The notes: generated by a model from the letters alone, not told the origin. A stretch of DNA of 64,000 nt from JAJYSO01 sp964579505 (GCA_964579505.1 CAZOGC010000010.1:1-64000); one strand, 5' to 3'; shown: positions 18,424-28,108, counted from the stretch's first letter. Translations and numbers: made by a program.

Positions 18424-20052
18424 TTATTTTTTCTCTGTTATTCTACCGCTAAACAGTAAATTTACATCCGGGTCTAAAACAACTTGTTTAGGAACATAAT
18501 TTACCGGTATATGCAAGATCTCTTTTCGTTTTTTGATTGTAAACGACCGAATTAATTGGTGATTCTCAAATTTAATACCTATCTGTAATGGAAAATGAAA
18601 CAGTATGGGTTGCGTTTGATTTATAGTAACCGTCACTTCCTTTTTACTAGCATCATAATGCCATACTCCAATCAATTCGGGCTGCCCGGGGGTGTATAAC
18701 CATTGTTTAAAGAAAGGCTTTAAGTTTTGCCCACTAACTTGTTCCATTACAGTTCTAAAATCACTTGTTGAAGCATTCTTTCCTTTATATTTCTTATAGT
18801 ATGTTCGTATTCCATTTTGAAAAACTGTATCACCCAGCTTTCTACGTAACATATGTAACGCCCACCCGCCTTTTTGGTACGAATTAGCATTAAGTAACGC
18901 CATTAAATTATCGCTTTCCGTTTTATCAACCACCGGTGTTTTTTTTACCCGATAAAATTTTAGTACGGTCTGGCGTTCACGGTTTAACCTCTCTTTAAAG
19001 GCTCTTTCGCCATAATGATGTTCAAAATACAAATCGGTAAAATAGGTAGCAAAACCCTCACTAAGCCACAAATGTGGCCAATCAATTTCTGAGGCTTCGT
19101 CTCCAAACCATTGATGGGCAATTTCATGCGCCATTAAAGCTGCTAGTTTTTTTTCTTGTTTTGCGGAATCTTTCGGGTTTACAACTACAGAATTCTGATT
19201 GTAAAATATATTAGAAGCATCTTCCATTCCGCCAAACCGCGTTTTAGACTGTACGTTAGCCAATTTTTTATACGCATACGGCCCTATATATTTTATGTAA
19301 AAGGGTAAGATATCTTTTGCAATAGCATATTGCTTAAATCCGGCTTTTTTGTTGGCAGCAAAAACCCAGGTTTGTATCGGAATATTAGCTACCGTTGCTA
19401 CATGTTGAACCGCAAAATCTGCCACGCCAATGGCCATCACCTTTGTGGGAATGACTGTATTCATTTGCCAATGGGTCAACCGCCGGTGGCGTGGTAAACT
19501 AACTTCTGTCACTTTAATTCCATTACCTACTACCAAATAATGAGCCGGAGCGGTCACTAAAAAATCTACCGTAGCTTTATCAGACGGATGATCATTGCAG
19601 GGAATCCAATTATGGGCTCGGTTAGGCCAGTTATCAGCAAAAAAGGTGCGATGGCCAAACTTACTCTTACTAATAATCAGCCCATCAGATGGAATTCCTC
19701 TGTAAGTAAGTGTAATTGTTTGTGGTTTTCCAGACACCAAAACTTTGTCAAACTGAATGTACACTTTATCGTCTTTTTGATTATATGACAGTTTTTTATG
19801 GTGAGTGGTTACTTGCATAACCTTCATTCCTTTGCCGGTAGATGCATTTTTTTCATCTAAATCAAAATAAACTTGACTGGCCGTTTTGGTGGGAATAAAT
19901 GTTATTGTGGCTTGTCCTTCAACTACATTAGTGGTATCGTTTAGGGAGATAGAAAATTGATAGTGTTGTACATCTATGGCCTTGTTTTGGCTCCACCCCA
20001 AAGTGGTAACAAAAAGCAGTAAAAAAAAGACGCACGTTCTTCGTAAAAGCAT
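18424..20052 (-). CDS. Exported M1-family zinc aminopeptidase
   Basis: Metallopeptidase of 542 residues with an N-terminal signal peptide (MLLRRTCVFFLLLFVTTLGWSQ). The gluzincin motif is complete: HEIAH at 309-313 and the third zinc ligand E332 in WLSEGFATYF. The exopeptidase motif appears as GGMED at 274-278, close to the usual GGMEN. It lacks the long C-terminal helical domain of aminopeptidase N and ends with a short beta-rich tail, as in many bacterial M1 proteins. It begins 49 bases after bshC on the same strand. A periplasmic or outer-membrane role in peptide breakdown is inferred. Confidence 0.9.
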   Translation of the reverse strand: MLLRRTCVFFLLLFVTTLGWSQNKAIDVQHYQFSISLNDTTNVVEGQATITFIPTKTASQVYFDLDEKNASTGKGMKVMQVTTHHKKLSYNQKDDKVYIQFDKVLVSGKPQTITLTYRGIPSDGLIISKSKFGHRTFFADNWPNRAHNWIPCNDHPSDKATVDFLVTAPAHYLVVGNGIKVTEVSLPRHRRLTHWQMNTVIPTKVMAIGVADFAVQHVATVANIPIQTWVFAANKKAGFKQYAIAKDILPFYIKYIGPYAYKKLANVQSKTRFGGMEDASNIFYNQNSVVVNPKDSAKQEKKLAALMAHEIAHQWFGDEASEIDWPHLWLSEGFATYFTDLYFEHHYGERAFKERLNRERQTVLKFYRVKKTPVVDKTESDNLMALLNANSYQKGGWALHMLRRKLGDTVFQNGIRTYYKKYKGKNASTSDFRTVMEQVSGQNLKPFFKQWLYTPGQPELIGVWHYDASKKEVTVTINQTQPILFHFPLQIGIKFENHQLIRSFTIKKRKEILHIPVNYVPKQVVLDPDVNLLFSGRITEKK

Positions 20053-20101
20053 AGTTATGGTTTTGTGGTTATAAACTTCTTCTACGCAAACGCTCCTTCT
20101 G

Positions 20102-21700
20102 CTATACTGTAATAAGGTTAAATTGCAATTTCAAAGGCTTTAATTCATCAAATAAACGGGCAACAAATGCTTCTCCATAAACTTCATAAAACACACTAAA
20201 ATTAACCGTTCGTTCTTGTAAATTTTTTGACGGAAAAAGTGCTGCTTGTAATTGCAATGAACGTTCTACCTCGCTGTTTAACTTTTTTTTCTGGGCACGC
20301 AACAAGCGCTTTTCTAAATTGGTTAAACCCTTTAATTGTTTTTTTTCTTGTGCGGCTACCGCTCCTTCAAAAGAAGGATCCGTTTGCTCTGCTAAGATAT
20401 GCAAATCTTTAAATTGTTTTTGAAGAAATTTCTTTTGATTTGAAAAATCTATCGGAATAGTAGAAAGAGAGCGGGTTTGTTTTTCAGCCAATTGCCAGGG
20501 TTTTAAGAATAAATCAGCATTGTTTATACTCAATTTTTGTTGCTTTTTTTGCTGTTTTTCTGTACGTAATAAAGCAGAATTACGCATCAACAAGACCGGA
20601 AAAGTCATGTTTACAGCTTCAAAATAGGCTTTTAATTCTAACCAGTACGCCAACTCACCACTTCCACCTACATAACACAAATTAGGCAAAATAACCTCCT
20701 GGTAGAGCGGACGCATAATGGCATTCGGTGAAAATCGCTCCGGATGTTGTGTGAGTTCTGCTAATATTTCTTTCTTAGAAAAAAGAAGGGGTGTATTATT
20801 TATTGTATAGCCCCCTTTTTCTTCCGCAATTATACGTTCACGTAAGTTGTTTTTCAAATAAAACAAGTTGATTTCACGCGGGTTTACCTGTATTTTATAT
20901 CCCTGTGTTGCCAATTGCTGAGCCGTTTCACTCACTTTTTTATAAGCGGTTTGGTTCAATAGCTCATCTTTTACATAGGGAGCAAACAGTTGTTTTAATT
21001 GAGTATCGTCTCCATCTATGATAACTAACCCATATTTTTTAAAAAACTCATTTGCCAAATAGCGAGTTGCTTCAGTCAGGTTTTTGTGTTCAACATACGC
21101 TTTTTTAAATACTTCCCTTAAATAGTCGGCATTTTTTGAACTGTTTAAGACTTGTGAAAATTCATTCCACACAATTTCCAATCCGTCGGTAGAAAAACGC
21201 CCTACTGCCCCGCTTTGCTGCGTGTTCCAGGAAATTTTTTTATCACCGTAGTTAAAGTAATTAATTTCTTCAAAATCGTGATCTTCACTAGCCAACCAAT
21301 AAACGGGCACAAAATTATAATCCGGGTATGCAGCCGTTAATTCTTTTGTCAGATTAATTACCGAGATAATCTTATAAAAAAAATATAAAGGACCCGTAAA
21401 AAGGTTTAGTTGATGCCCGGTGGTAATCGTAAACGTGTTGGGCTGTGCCAGTTGTTCTAAATGAGTGGCAGTTGGTTCTGAAATATTTATGTGTTGGTAT
21501 TGTTGTTGAAGAGCATCTACTAAAACACGTCGGTTTTCTGTTGAAAAATTTTGTTTTTTTTCTTCTAATTGAGTCTTAAAATTTTCAAGCGAAGGAAAGC
21601 GATTATAAGCGTATTGAATTGATTTTTTTTGATTTAAATAATCTATAATCAGATTACTATAATATGAAATTTCTTTATAAGGAATACAACAGTCTGCCAT
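20102..21700 (-). CDS. bshC: Putative cysteine ligase BshC (bacillithiol synthesis)
   Basis: Protein of 532 residues matching BshC, which adds cysteine to glucosaminyl-malate in the last step of bacillithiol synthesis. Family stretches include TITTGHQLNLFTGPLYFFYKI near the N-terminus, VPVYWLASEDHDFEEI, and a coiled-coil segment in the C-terminal half. BshA and BshB are not in the window. It is followed by the M1 aminopeptidase on the same strand. Together with ytxJ it shows that the host uses bacillithiol as a low-molecular-weight thiol. The minus strand has TATCTTTG at 21730-21723 just upstream, a possible -7 element without a well-spaced -33. Confidence 0.93.
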   Translation of the reverse strand: MADCCIPYKEISYYSNLIIDYLNQKKSIQYAYNRFPSLENFKTQLEEKKQNFSTENRRVLVDALQQQYQHINISEPTATHLEQLAQPNTFTITTGHQLNLFTGPLYFFYKIISVINLTKELTAAYPDYNFVPVYWLASEDHDFEEINYFNYGDKKISWNTQQSGAVGRFSTDGLEIVWNEFSQVLNSSKNADYLREVFKKAYVEHKNLTEATRYLANEFFKKYGLVIIDGDDTQLKQLFAPYVKDELLNQTAYKKVSETAQQLATQGYKIQVNPREINLFYLKNNLRERIIAEEKGGYTINNTPLLFSKKEILAELTQHPERFSPNAIMRPLYQEVILPNLCYVGGSGELAYWLELKAYFEAVNMTFPVLLMRNSALLRTEKQQKKQQKLSINNADLFLKPWQLAEKQTRSLSTIPIDFSNQKKFLQKQFKDLHILAEQTDPSFEGAVAAQEKKQLKGLTNLEKRLLRAQKKKLNSEVERSLQLQAALFPSKNLQERTVNFSVFYEVYGEAFVARLFDELKPLKLQFNLITV

Positions 21701-21872
21701 ATATTTTCAGAATCTTAAATCCCAAAGATACGGCATTAAATGCAATAAGTTTTGTTAATTCAGTTTGAATATTATTCCCTTGTTCTAATTATAGACACTC
21801 CGTTTCTTCTCCTCTTTGTTTTTTGTAAATTAGCCCCCAAATAGAATTGATTATTCTTTCTGAGACTTACTT

Positions 21873-23720
21873 ATGACACGCAAATTTCTCATCTATTTTT
21901 CATACAGCTACGCGCTTCCCATAGGCAAGCCTTTAGAGGAAGAAATCCTCAGACAAGGACACACCGTAGCCTGGTTTTGCGATGAAAAAGAGGGTCAAAA
22001 TGCGCTACATTCAAATCCTCGTCTATTAGAGAATATTGAAGAAGCAGTAACTTATAAGCCTCATTTTGTTTTGGCTATTACAGATTCTATTCCTGATTTT
22101 ATTACAGGACTAAAAGTGCAAATTTTTCACGGGTTTAACGCCGAAAAGCGCAGCTTTAAACGCGATCACTTTCGCATTCGTGGCTTCTTTGATTTGTACT
22201 GCACACAAGGCCCTTCCACCACTAGCGTGTTTAAAGAATTACAACAAAAACATCCTCATTTTGAAGCCATTGAAACCGGCTGGTCAAAAGTAGATCCTCT
22301 ATTTCCATTGGTTGATAAACCGGTGAGTGATAAACCGACTATTTTTATTGCTTCAACTTTTACAGAGCGCTTGAGTTTGGCTTTACGTGATGATGTTTAT
22401 GCTGAAATTCAGCGACTTTCAACAACCGGAGCATATCGGTTTTTGATGGTATTACATCCTAAACTACCCGATTCTACTCGTCAAAAATGGCAGGAATTAG
22501 AAAACGAAAACTTTAGCTTCTTTAACACCACTAATCTTATTCCGCTGTTTAAACAAGCCGACATCATGTTTGCTGACACCACTTCGGCTATTCAAGAATT
22601 TGGGTTACAAAACAAGCCTATAGTCACCTTTAATCATCACGTGCCTAAACCCTATTTGATTAATATCACTGAAGCTGATGAAATTGAAAATAGCTTTAAA
22701 AAAGCATTAAGTCAACCGCAAGATGTACTTGATAAACTCGCTGCTTTTAATAAAGAACTTCATCCTTATACAGATGGTAAATCGAGTAAACGAGTGATTG
22801 ACACCTGTATAACTTTTGCCCAGGCAGATAAATCACATTTAAAAAATAAGCCGCTCAATTTAGTGCGAAAATACAAGGTTCGTAAACGGTTACATTACTG
22901 GACACTAAAAAGCTACAACCACCCCTACACCTTACCGCAACAAGCTAAGGCTGAGCAAAACCGTTTACCGCTAACCGCCATCATCCCCGTAGGCAATGAA
23001 ATTCACAATATAGAAGAAGTCATTGCTTCGGTGCGTTTTGCGGATGAAGTTTTAGTGGTTGACAGCTACACTACTGACGGCACTTATGAAAAAGCAATTG
23101 AGTTAGCCGATCGTGTCATCAGACGTAAATTTGACTATTTTGCCAAACAAAAAAACTGGGCTATTCCGCAGGCTAAACACGAATGGATTTTACTCATAGA
23201 TGCCGATGAACGCGTGACGCCCGGGTTAGAATACGAAATTCTAGAAACGCTCAAAAATCCTGGTAAAGATGGTAATACTGCATATTGGATTTATCGTACT
23301 AATAAATTTATGGGAGAGCCGTTAAATTACAGTGGTTGGAAAAATGATTGCGTCATTCGCCTCTTTCAAAAGAGCAAATGTCGTTACCAAGATAAATTTG
23401 TACACGAAGAAATTATAACCGAAGGAAATGTCGGTGCCTTAAAAAACAAATTTCGCCACAACACTTACATTACTTTTGACAAGTATATTGAGAAGAAAAA
23501 TAAATATGCTTGGTTACAAGCTCAGGATTACGATAAAAAGACAAAAAAAATAACCGTCTATCACGTGGTGTTTAAGCCTTTTTGGCGGTTTTTTAAACAA
23601 TATATCATTAAAGGTGGATTTAGAGATGGTTTTGTCGGCTTTACCAATGCTTCAATACAGAGTTATGCAGTATTTACGCGCTATGTAAAACTGTGGCTTT
23701 TGCGCAAAAATCGCAGATAG
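21873..23720 (+). CDS. Fused glycerophosphotransferase-like and family 2 glycosyltransferase
   Basis: Protein of 615 residues with two transferase modules. Residues about 1-320 resemble the CDP-glycerol glycerophosphotransferase / GT-B-like family: HGFNAEK at 86-92, HPK at 195-197, and ADTTSAIQEFG at 234-244, the typical donor-site region. Residues about 365-615 form a GT-A family 2 domain of the LPS-core (WaaE/KdtX-like) type, with TAIIPVGNE at 368-376, VVDSYTTDGT and the metal-binding DADE at 443-446. A basic linker joins them. No membrane segment is obvious. The next gene, convergent and 10 bases away, is Kdo-kinase-like, so a role in LPS core or a related surface glycan is inferred. Acceptors are unknown. 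Confidence 0.8.
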   Translation: MTRKFLIYFSYSYALPIGKPLEEEILRQGHTVAWFCDEKEGQNALHSNPRLLENIEEAVTYKPHFVLAITDSIPDFITGLKVQIFHGFNAEKRSFKRDHFRIRGFFDLYCTQGPSTTSVFKELQQKHPHFEAIETGWSKVDPLFPLVDKPVSDKPTIFIASTFTERLSLALRDDVYAEIQRLSTTGAYRFLMVLHPKLPDSTRQKWQELENENFSFFNTTNLIPLFKQADIMFADTTSAIQEFGLQNKPIVTFNHHVPKPYLINITEADEIENSFKKALSQPQDVLDKLAAFNKELHPYTDGKSSKRVIDTCITFAQADKSHLKNKPLNLVRKYKVRKRLHYWTLKSYNHPYTLPQQAKAEQNRLPLTAIIPVGNEIHNIEEVIASVRFADEVLVVDSYTTDGTYEKAIELADRVIRRKFDYFAKQKNWAIPQAKHEWILLIDADERVTPGLEYEILETLKNPGKDGNTAYWIYRTNKFMGEPLNYSGWKNDCVIRLFQKSKCRYQDKFVHEEIITEGNVGALKNKFRHNTYITFDKYIEKKNKYAWLQAQDYDKKTKKITVYHVVFKPFWRFFKQYIIKGGFRDGFVGFTNASIQSYAVFTRYVKLWLLRKNRR

Positions 23721-23730
23721 TTTAGCGTTT

Positions 23731-24528
23731 TTATTGCCAGAATTTTAGGCGACGTTTAATTCGTTTTTTTCGGTAGTGTTTTTCTTGAAACGCTTCTGTT
23801 TCACTCCACATATCTTTAAAAACATCGTGAAAATCTCTTCCAATAAGCCGGGCATATTCAGCGCTCATGGCTGATACCATATTTTTATCGGGAGTAAGAC
23901 GTGAAAAATTCTTAATACGCGTTTCATAATCTAAAGACTCGTGAAATTTCATCCGGTTTAAATCAACCAAATAAAAATCGTAGTTGTTTGTTTCATTAAC
24001 TACAATAAGGGTATTACCGGGAGAGTGATCTAAAAACTCAATACCTTTTTCGTGTAATTGATATGTAAATCGGGTAAATTGTTTTAAAATTTCATAGCGA
24101 TTAGGAAACTTAGGATCGTGAATTAAATCACGATACGTCAAATCGTATTGTAAATGGGCACAGAGGTAATAACTTTTTCCAAAAAATAAACCTGATTTTT
24201 TTTGAAAATACCCTATAGGCATCGGCGTTTTGATTCCTTTTTTTAGTAAGATGCTAGCGTATTCAAAAGAGCGTTGTGCTTTGCTCTTTCGAAAATAACG
24301 ATAGGCAATTTTATTGATAAAATTAGGAACCTTAAAAGATTTTATATTAATAGACTCCCCATTGAGCTTAAAGATTTTAAGCGTATTGCGTTTTTGATTG
24401 CCAAAATTTTCTCCTGCTTCTGTAAAATTATTTACAAAATAAGTCAGTTCTTCTTCGTAAGGCTTATAAGCGGTTGTAAACTCTGATTGCATTCCGCAAA
24501 AATACATGTTTTCGCTTTTTACAAACAT
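23731..24528 (-). CDS. Kdo/lipopolysaccharide kinase-like protein
   Basis: Protein of 265 residues with a small eukaryotic-type kinase fold related to KdkA/WaaP/InaA, enzymes that phosphorylate Kdo or heptose in the LPS core. Catalytic loop DHSPGN has D167 and N172. The metal-binding motif is D189-L-N191, a DFG-like site. An N-terminal lysine-containing strand and a helix are present. The C-terminus is very basic (KKRIKRRLKFW), which suits contact with anionic lipid. Start is uncertain: ATGs at 24528, 24507 and 24492 are all possible. It converges on the fused transferase gene, supporting a surface glycolipid role. Confidence 0.75.
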   Translation of the reverse strand: MFVKSENMYFCGMQSEFTTAYKPYEEELTYFVNNFTEAGENFGNQKRNTLKIFKLNGESINIKSFKVPNFINKIAYRYFRKSKAQRSFEYASILLKKGIKTPMPIGYFQKKSGLFFGKSYYLCAHLQYDLTYRDLIHDPKFPNRYEILKQFTRFTYQLHEKGIEFLDHSPGNTLIVVNETNNYDFYLVDLNRMKFHESLDYETRIKNFSRLTPDKNMVSAMSAEYARLIGRDFHDVFKDMWSETEAFQEKHYRKKRIKRRLKFWQ

Positions 24529-24648
24529 TGTTTTTACGATATAATTATTTTTAAATGCAGTTAACTTTATAGGATAGCTTTTTTACTACAAGCTACTATA
24601 TTGCTAAAAGTAACGGGGATTTTACAGCCAAAAAGCCCAAATAAGTTT

Positions 24649-24656
24649 TATTTTTG
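24649..24656 (+). promoter_or_regulatory. -7 element of tsaC
   Basis: TATTTTTG matches TAnnTTTG and lies 16 bases before the ATG at 24673. It lies inside the longer open frame starting at 24601, so it argues for the later start codon and a very short leader. Confidence 0.4.
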
Positions 24657-24672
24657 CACCGAATTAAAAAAG

Positions 24673-25233
24673 ATGAAAGAAGAGGTTAAAAATTCTGTAG
24701 TGGCGTTAAACGAAGGCAAACTACTACTCTACCCTACAGACACCGTTTGGGGTATTGGTTGTGATGCTACCAATGCAGATGCTGTCCAAAAAATATACGC
24801 TTTAAAAAAGCGTCCGGATAGCAAAGCACTTATTTGTTTAGTGGCAAATTTTGAGATGTTAGAAAAATACATTCCCAGTATTTCGCCTGCTGTGTACCAA
24901 ATTTTAGCACAGAGTTCACGTCCCACAACCGTTATCTATCACAATCCGACGGGAGTGGCACATAATTTAGTTAGCGAAGACAACACCTTGGCTATTCGTA
25001 TTTGTAATACTGAATTTTGCCAGCAGTTATTTACCCAATTTAAAAAACCGATTGTTTCTACTTCAGCCAACATTAGCGGGCAACCAACGGCACGCTCTTT
25101 TAAGCAAATTAGTGCTGAAATTACAGAAGGCGTAGATTATGTTGTAAATTTGCAACACGAAGAAGAAAACACGCAACCTTCACGCATTATTAAGGTTGAA
25201 TCTAACGGAAAAATAACCCTAATTAGAGAATAA
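24673..25233 (+). CDS. tsaC: L-threonylcarbamoyladenylate synthase
   Basis: YrdC/Sua5-type enzyme of 186 residues that makes threonylcarbamoyl-AMP from threonine, bicarbonate and ATP for the t6A37 modification of ANN-decoding tRNAs. Family motifs: LLLYPTDTVWGIGCDA near the N-terminus, KKRPDSKALICLV, and STSANISGQP near the C-terminus. It has only the YrdC domain, no Sua5 extension. The ATG at 24673 is preferred over an earlier in-frame start because it places the YrdC fold at the N-terminus and follows a -7 element. It is 14 bases before cca, so the two tRNA-related genes are probably one operon. Confidence 0.93.
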   Translation: MKEEVKNSVVALNEGKLLLYPTDTVWGIGCDATNADAVQKIYALKKRPDSKALICLVANFEMLEKYIPSISPAVYQILAQSSRPTTVIYHNPTGVAHNLVSEDNTLAIRICNTEFCQQLFTQFKKPIVSTSANISGQPTARSFKQISAEITEGVDYVVNLQHEEENTQPSRIIKVESNGKITLIRE

Positions 25234-25247
25234 AATAACGCAAATTT

Positions 25248-26699
25248 ATGGCACAAAACAAGCGCGTTATTACCGAGCAAGTTTACCCGGAAGCCCTAAC
25301 ACATCCGGTTTTTAAGTATATAACAGAAGCAGCAGACAAATTAAACGTAGACACCTACGCTATTGGTGGATTTGTACGTGATTTTTTTTTAAAACGAAGC
25401 ACAAAAGATATTGATATTGTGACGATTGGTGATGGAATTACCTTAGCCAAAACGGTAGCCCAGTTACTTCCCAATCAACCCAAAGTAAAAGTTTTTAAAA
25501 CCTTTGGCACGGCTATGCTTCGTACTTTTGATAGGGAAATTGAATTTGTAGGAGCTCGAAAAGAATCATACGCTAAAGATAGCCGTAATCCTTCCGTTAC
25601 TCCCGGTACTTTAGAAGATGATCAAAACCGACGTGATTTTACCATAAATGCGTTAGCTTTACAACTTAATGCTACTCATTTTGGTAAGCTATTAGATCCT
25701 TTTAACGGACGCAATCATTTAGCACAACAACTCCTAAAAACTCCTTTAGAGCCGGTAAAAACCTATACTGATGATCCCTTGCGAATGTTGCGAGCCATTC
25801 GATTTGCTACACAACTAGGGTTTAAAATAGAAAATGAATCACTACAGGCTATTACCGATAATGCTGATCGTTTAAAGATTATAACTCATGAACGTATTGT
25901 TGATGAGTTTAATAAAATTATGCTGGCTGACAAACCTTCAACGGGCCTGGCTTTGTTGCGAAAAACAAAATTATTGCCTCTTATATTACCAGAGTTAACC
26001 GCTCTTGAAGGGGTAGATGAAATTGATGGCGAACGACACAAAGACAATTTTTGGCACACACTTGAAGTGGTTGATAATATTTCTGAAAATACCGATGACC
26101 TCTGGTTACGTTGGGCGGCGTTACTTCACGACATTGGCAAAGCTCGTACCAAGCGCTTTGACAAAAAAATAGGCTGGACTTTTCACAACCACGAATTTGT
26201 AGGCGCTAAAATGGTGTACAAATTATTCAAACGATTAAAAATGCCTCTTAATCAAAAAATGAAGTACGTACAAAAATTGGTTATGATGAGTTCACGCCCA
26301 ATTGTCATTGCGCAAGATAATGTAACCGACTCAGCTGTAAGACGTTTAATTTTTGATGCCGGAGAAAACATTGAAGATTTAATGACTTTATGCGAAGCTG
26401 ATATTACGACTAAGAACCCGAAACGTTATCGCAAATACCATAACAATTTTAAAATTGTCCGCAAAAAAATTGAGGAGGTAGAAGAACGCGACCATGTTCG
26501 CAATTTTCAGCCCCCTATTTCCGGACAGGAAATTATGAATACTTTCAACATAAAACCTTCTCGCGAGATAGGAATTTTAAAAAATGCCATTAAAGAGGCC
26601 ATTTTACGAGGGGATATTCCCAACAATCACGAGGCAGCATATGCTTATATGTTGAAAAGAGCAAAAAAGTTGGGGTTAGAAGTACCTAAACAATTATAG
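25248..26699 (+). CDS. cca: CCA tRNA nucleotidyltransferase with HD domain
   Basis: Class II nucleotidyltransferase of 483 residues that adds or repairs the 3' CCA of tRNA. The head has GGFVRD at 40-45 and the metal-binding DID at 54-56. The RNA-binding neck follows (DPLRMLRAIRFATQLGF). A C-terminal HD phosphohydrolase domain carries HD at 294-295 in LLHDIGKA. The poly(A) polymerase family cannot be fully separated from CCA enzymes by eye, but the HD fusion and the pairing with tsaC favour CCA-adding activity. The gene follows tsaC after 14 bases. Confidence 0.9.
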   Translation: MAQNKRVITEQVYPEALTHPVFKYITEAADKLNVDTYAIGGFVRDFFLKRSTKDIDIVTIGDGITLAKTVAQLLPNQPKVKVFKTFGTAMLRTFDREIEFVGARKESYAKDSRNPSVTPGTLEDDQNRRDFTINALALQLNATHFGKLLDPFNGRNHLAQQLLKTPLEPVKTYTDDPLRMLRAIRFATQLGFKIENESLQAITDNADRLKIITHERIVDEFNKIMLADKPSTGLALLRKTKLLPLILPELTALEGVDEIDGERHKDNFWHTLEVVDNISENTDDLWLRWAALLHDIGKARTKRFDKKIGWTFHNHEFVGAKMVYKLFKRLKMPLNQKMKYVQKLVMMSSRPIVIAQDNVTDSAVRRLIFDAGENIEDLMTLCEADITTKNPKRYRKYHNNFKIVRKKIEEVEERDHVRNFQPPISGQEIMNTFNIKPSREIGILKNAIKEAILRGDIPNNHEAAYAYMLKRAKKLGLEVPKQL

Positions 26700-26817
26700 A
26701 CTGTTACATTAATTTATTTTTTTACACAAGTTTTGGCGTTCAGCCGGTATTTTTATAACTTGCTATTATTACGCAAGTCAACGATACCTAACTGCAACCA
26801 CTATAAAATATTGAGCC

Positions 26818-27330
26818 ATGATTTATAGATTTCGTATTGTTTTAGACACGCTAGATGACGTTTTCAGAGATATTGAAATTGATGCTGAAGATACGCTGGA
26901 AGATTTACACAACGTCATTACGCAAGCTTTTGGCTTCGAAGGACGAGAAATGGCCTCTTTTTATCTGAGTGATGAAGAGTGGAACCAAGGTGAAGAAATT
27001 GTTCTTTTTGATATGAGTGACGGCTTAGGATCTGTGAGAATGATGAATGAAACGGCCCTAGATTCGGTTATCTCTAAAGAAAAAAATAAGCTGATTTACG
27101 TGTATGACTTTTTAGCTATGTGGACGTTTTATGTAGAATTAGCAGATATTGTAGAACCTGCAATTGGGCAAAACTACCCTAATTTGATGTATTCTCATGG
27201 CATTATGCCAGAAACACCTCTGGAAAAAAAATTTAAAAGCGAAAAAGAAGACCTTTACGATCAATTTTCTGATGAAAATTCTAACTACGAAAATTTAGAA
27301 GACTGGGATTTTGACGAACAGTGGAATTAA
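26818..27330 (+). CDS. PRiA4_ORF3-like protein of unknown function
   Basis: Acidic protein of 170 residues resembling the plasmid pRiA4b ORF-3 family (PF07929), often labelled IS1096 passenger TnpR family. The recognisable part is the N-terminal RFRIVLDTLDDVFRDIEIDAEDTLEDLHNVITQAFGF, giving the family's typical beta-alpha pattern, and a later SDEEW motif. There is no resolvase serine or transposase signature. It stands alone between cca and a rho-independent terminator, so it looks like a resident gene and not a mobile element. The biochemical role is not known. Confidence 0.7.
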   Translation: MIYRFRIVLDTLDDVFRDIEIDAEDTLEDLHNVITQAFGFEGREMASFYLSDEEWNQGEEIVLFDMSDGLGSVRMMNETALDSVISKEKNKLIYVYDFLAMWTFYVELADIVEPAIGQNYPNLMYSHGIMPETPLEKKFKSEKEDLYDQFSDENSNYENLEDWDFDEQWN

Positions 27331-27353
27331 TTTTCAACCGTTTGTGGCGTCCT

Positions 27354-27385
27354 AAAAAGCCTCCAAAATCTTGGAGGCTTTTTTA
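27354..27385. terminator. Bidirectional terminator
   Basis: AAAAAGCCTCCAA and TTGGAGGCTTTTT form a long stem around a 4-base loop with A and T runs on the two sides. It separates the rightward PRiA4_ORF3-like gene from the leftward yceI-type gene. Confidence 0.88.
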
Positions 27386-27412
27386 ATGAGTTAGCTATAT
27401 ACCTCAGAAATA

Positions 27413-27952
27413 TTAAACAAACTGAGCGTCGATTTCTAGTTTTACTTCTTTTCCTACTAACACGCCACCGGTTTCTAATGCCGCATTGTAGGTCATATTC
27501 CAATCTTCGCGGTTAATCTTGGTATTCATAATTAACGCAATACGATCGTTGCCCCAAGGGTCTTTCATAATACCGCTGTACTCTGCAGCTAACCTAATCG
27601 GTTTGGTAACATTATTAATGGTTAAATCACCTTCAACCGTGTAGTCATTTTCTCCCTTTTTAACAATATTTGTTGAGTTAAAAACAATGTTTCCGGCTTT
27701 TTCTGCATTAAAGAAATCAGCTCCTTTTAGGTGTTTATCGCGGTCTGCATTATTTGTGTTGATTGAATTGGCAACTGCTTCAAACGCCAGTTTTGCATTT
27801 TCAAAATTATCTTCAGCCATTTCTATTGAAGAAGTGTATTCATCAAAATGTCCCACTACTTTTGAAAACATCATGTGTTTTACATTAAATCCAATATTAG
27901 AGTGCGCATTGTCAATAGCAAAAGATTTGGTTTCTACATTTTGTGTTTCCAT
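27413..27952 (-). CDS. YceI-family lipocalin-like protein
   Basis: Protein of 179 residues of the YceI family, a beta-barrel fold that binds polyisoprenoid or amphipathic lipids. Typical features: N-terminal AIDNAHSNIGFNVKHMMFSKVVGHF, the central DFFNAEKAGNIVFNSTNI, and a C-terminal KLEIDAQFV. No signal peptide is visible, unlike E. coli YceI, so this copy is probably cytosolic. It has its own terminator side and a possible -7 element (TATCTTTG at 28055-28048) about 95 bases upstream. Physiological ligand unknown. Confidence 0.85.
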   Translation of the reverse strand: METQNVETKSFAIDNAHSNIGFNVKHMMFSKVVGHFDEYTSSIEMAEDNFENAKLAFEAVANSINTNNADRDKHLKGADFFNAEKAGNIVFNSTNIVKKGENDYTVEGDLTINNVTKPIRLAAEYSGIMKDPWGNDRIALIMNTKINREDWNMTYNAALETGGVLVGKEVKLEIDAQFV

Positions 27953-28108
27953 AATAAATATTGTTTATCAGATTAATAAAAGGCACATTGAAATAGCATC
28001 TATAAACTTTAATGAATATTATTTCTATACCTCTTGTTTTGTAGCAACAAAGATAAGTAGCATCTCTCAATAAATGAGTTAATCTAGATTAAGAAAGGAA
28101 GAAACTAC

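Noticed and set aside
26818..27330. IS1096-type mobile element
   Set aside because: Only the passenger-like family name suggests it; no transposase, inverted ends or target duplication seen.
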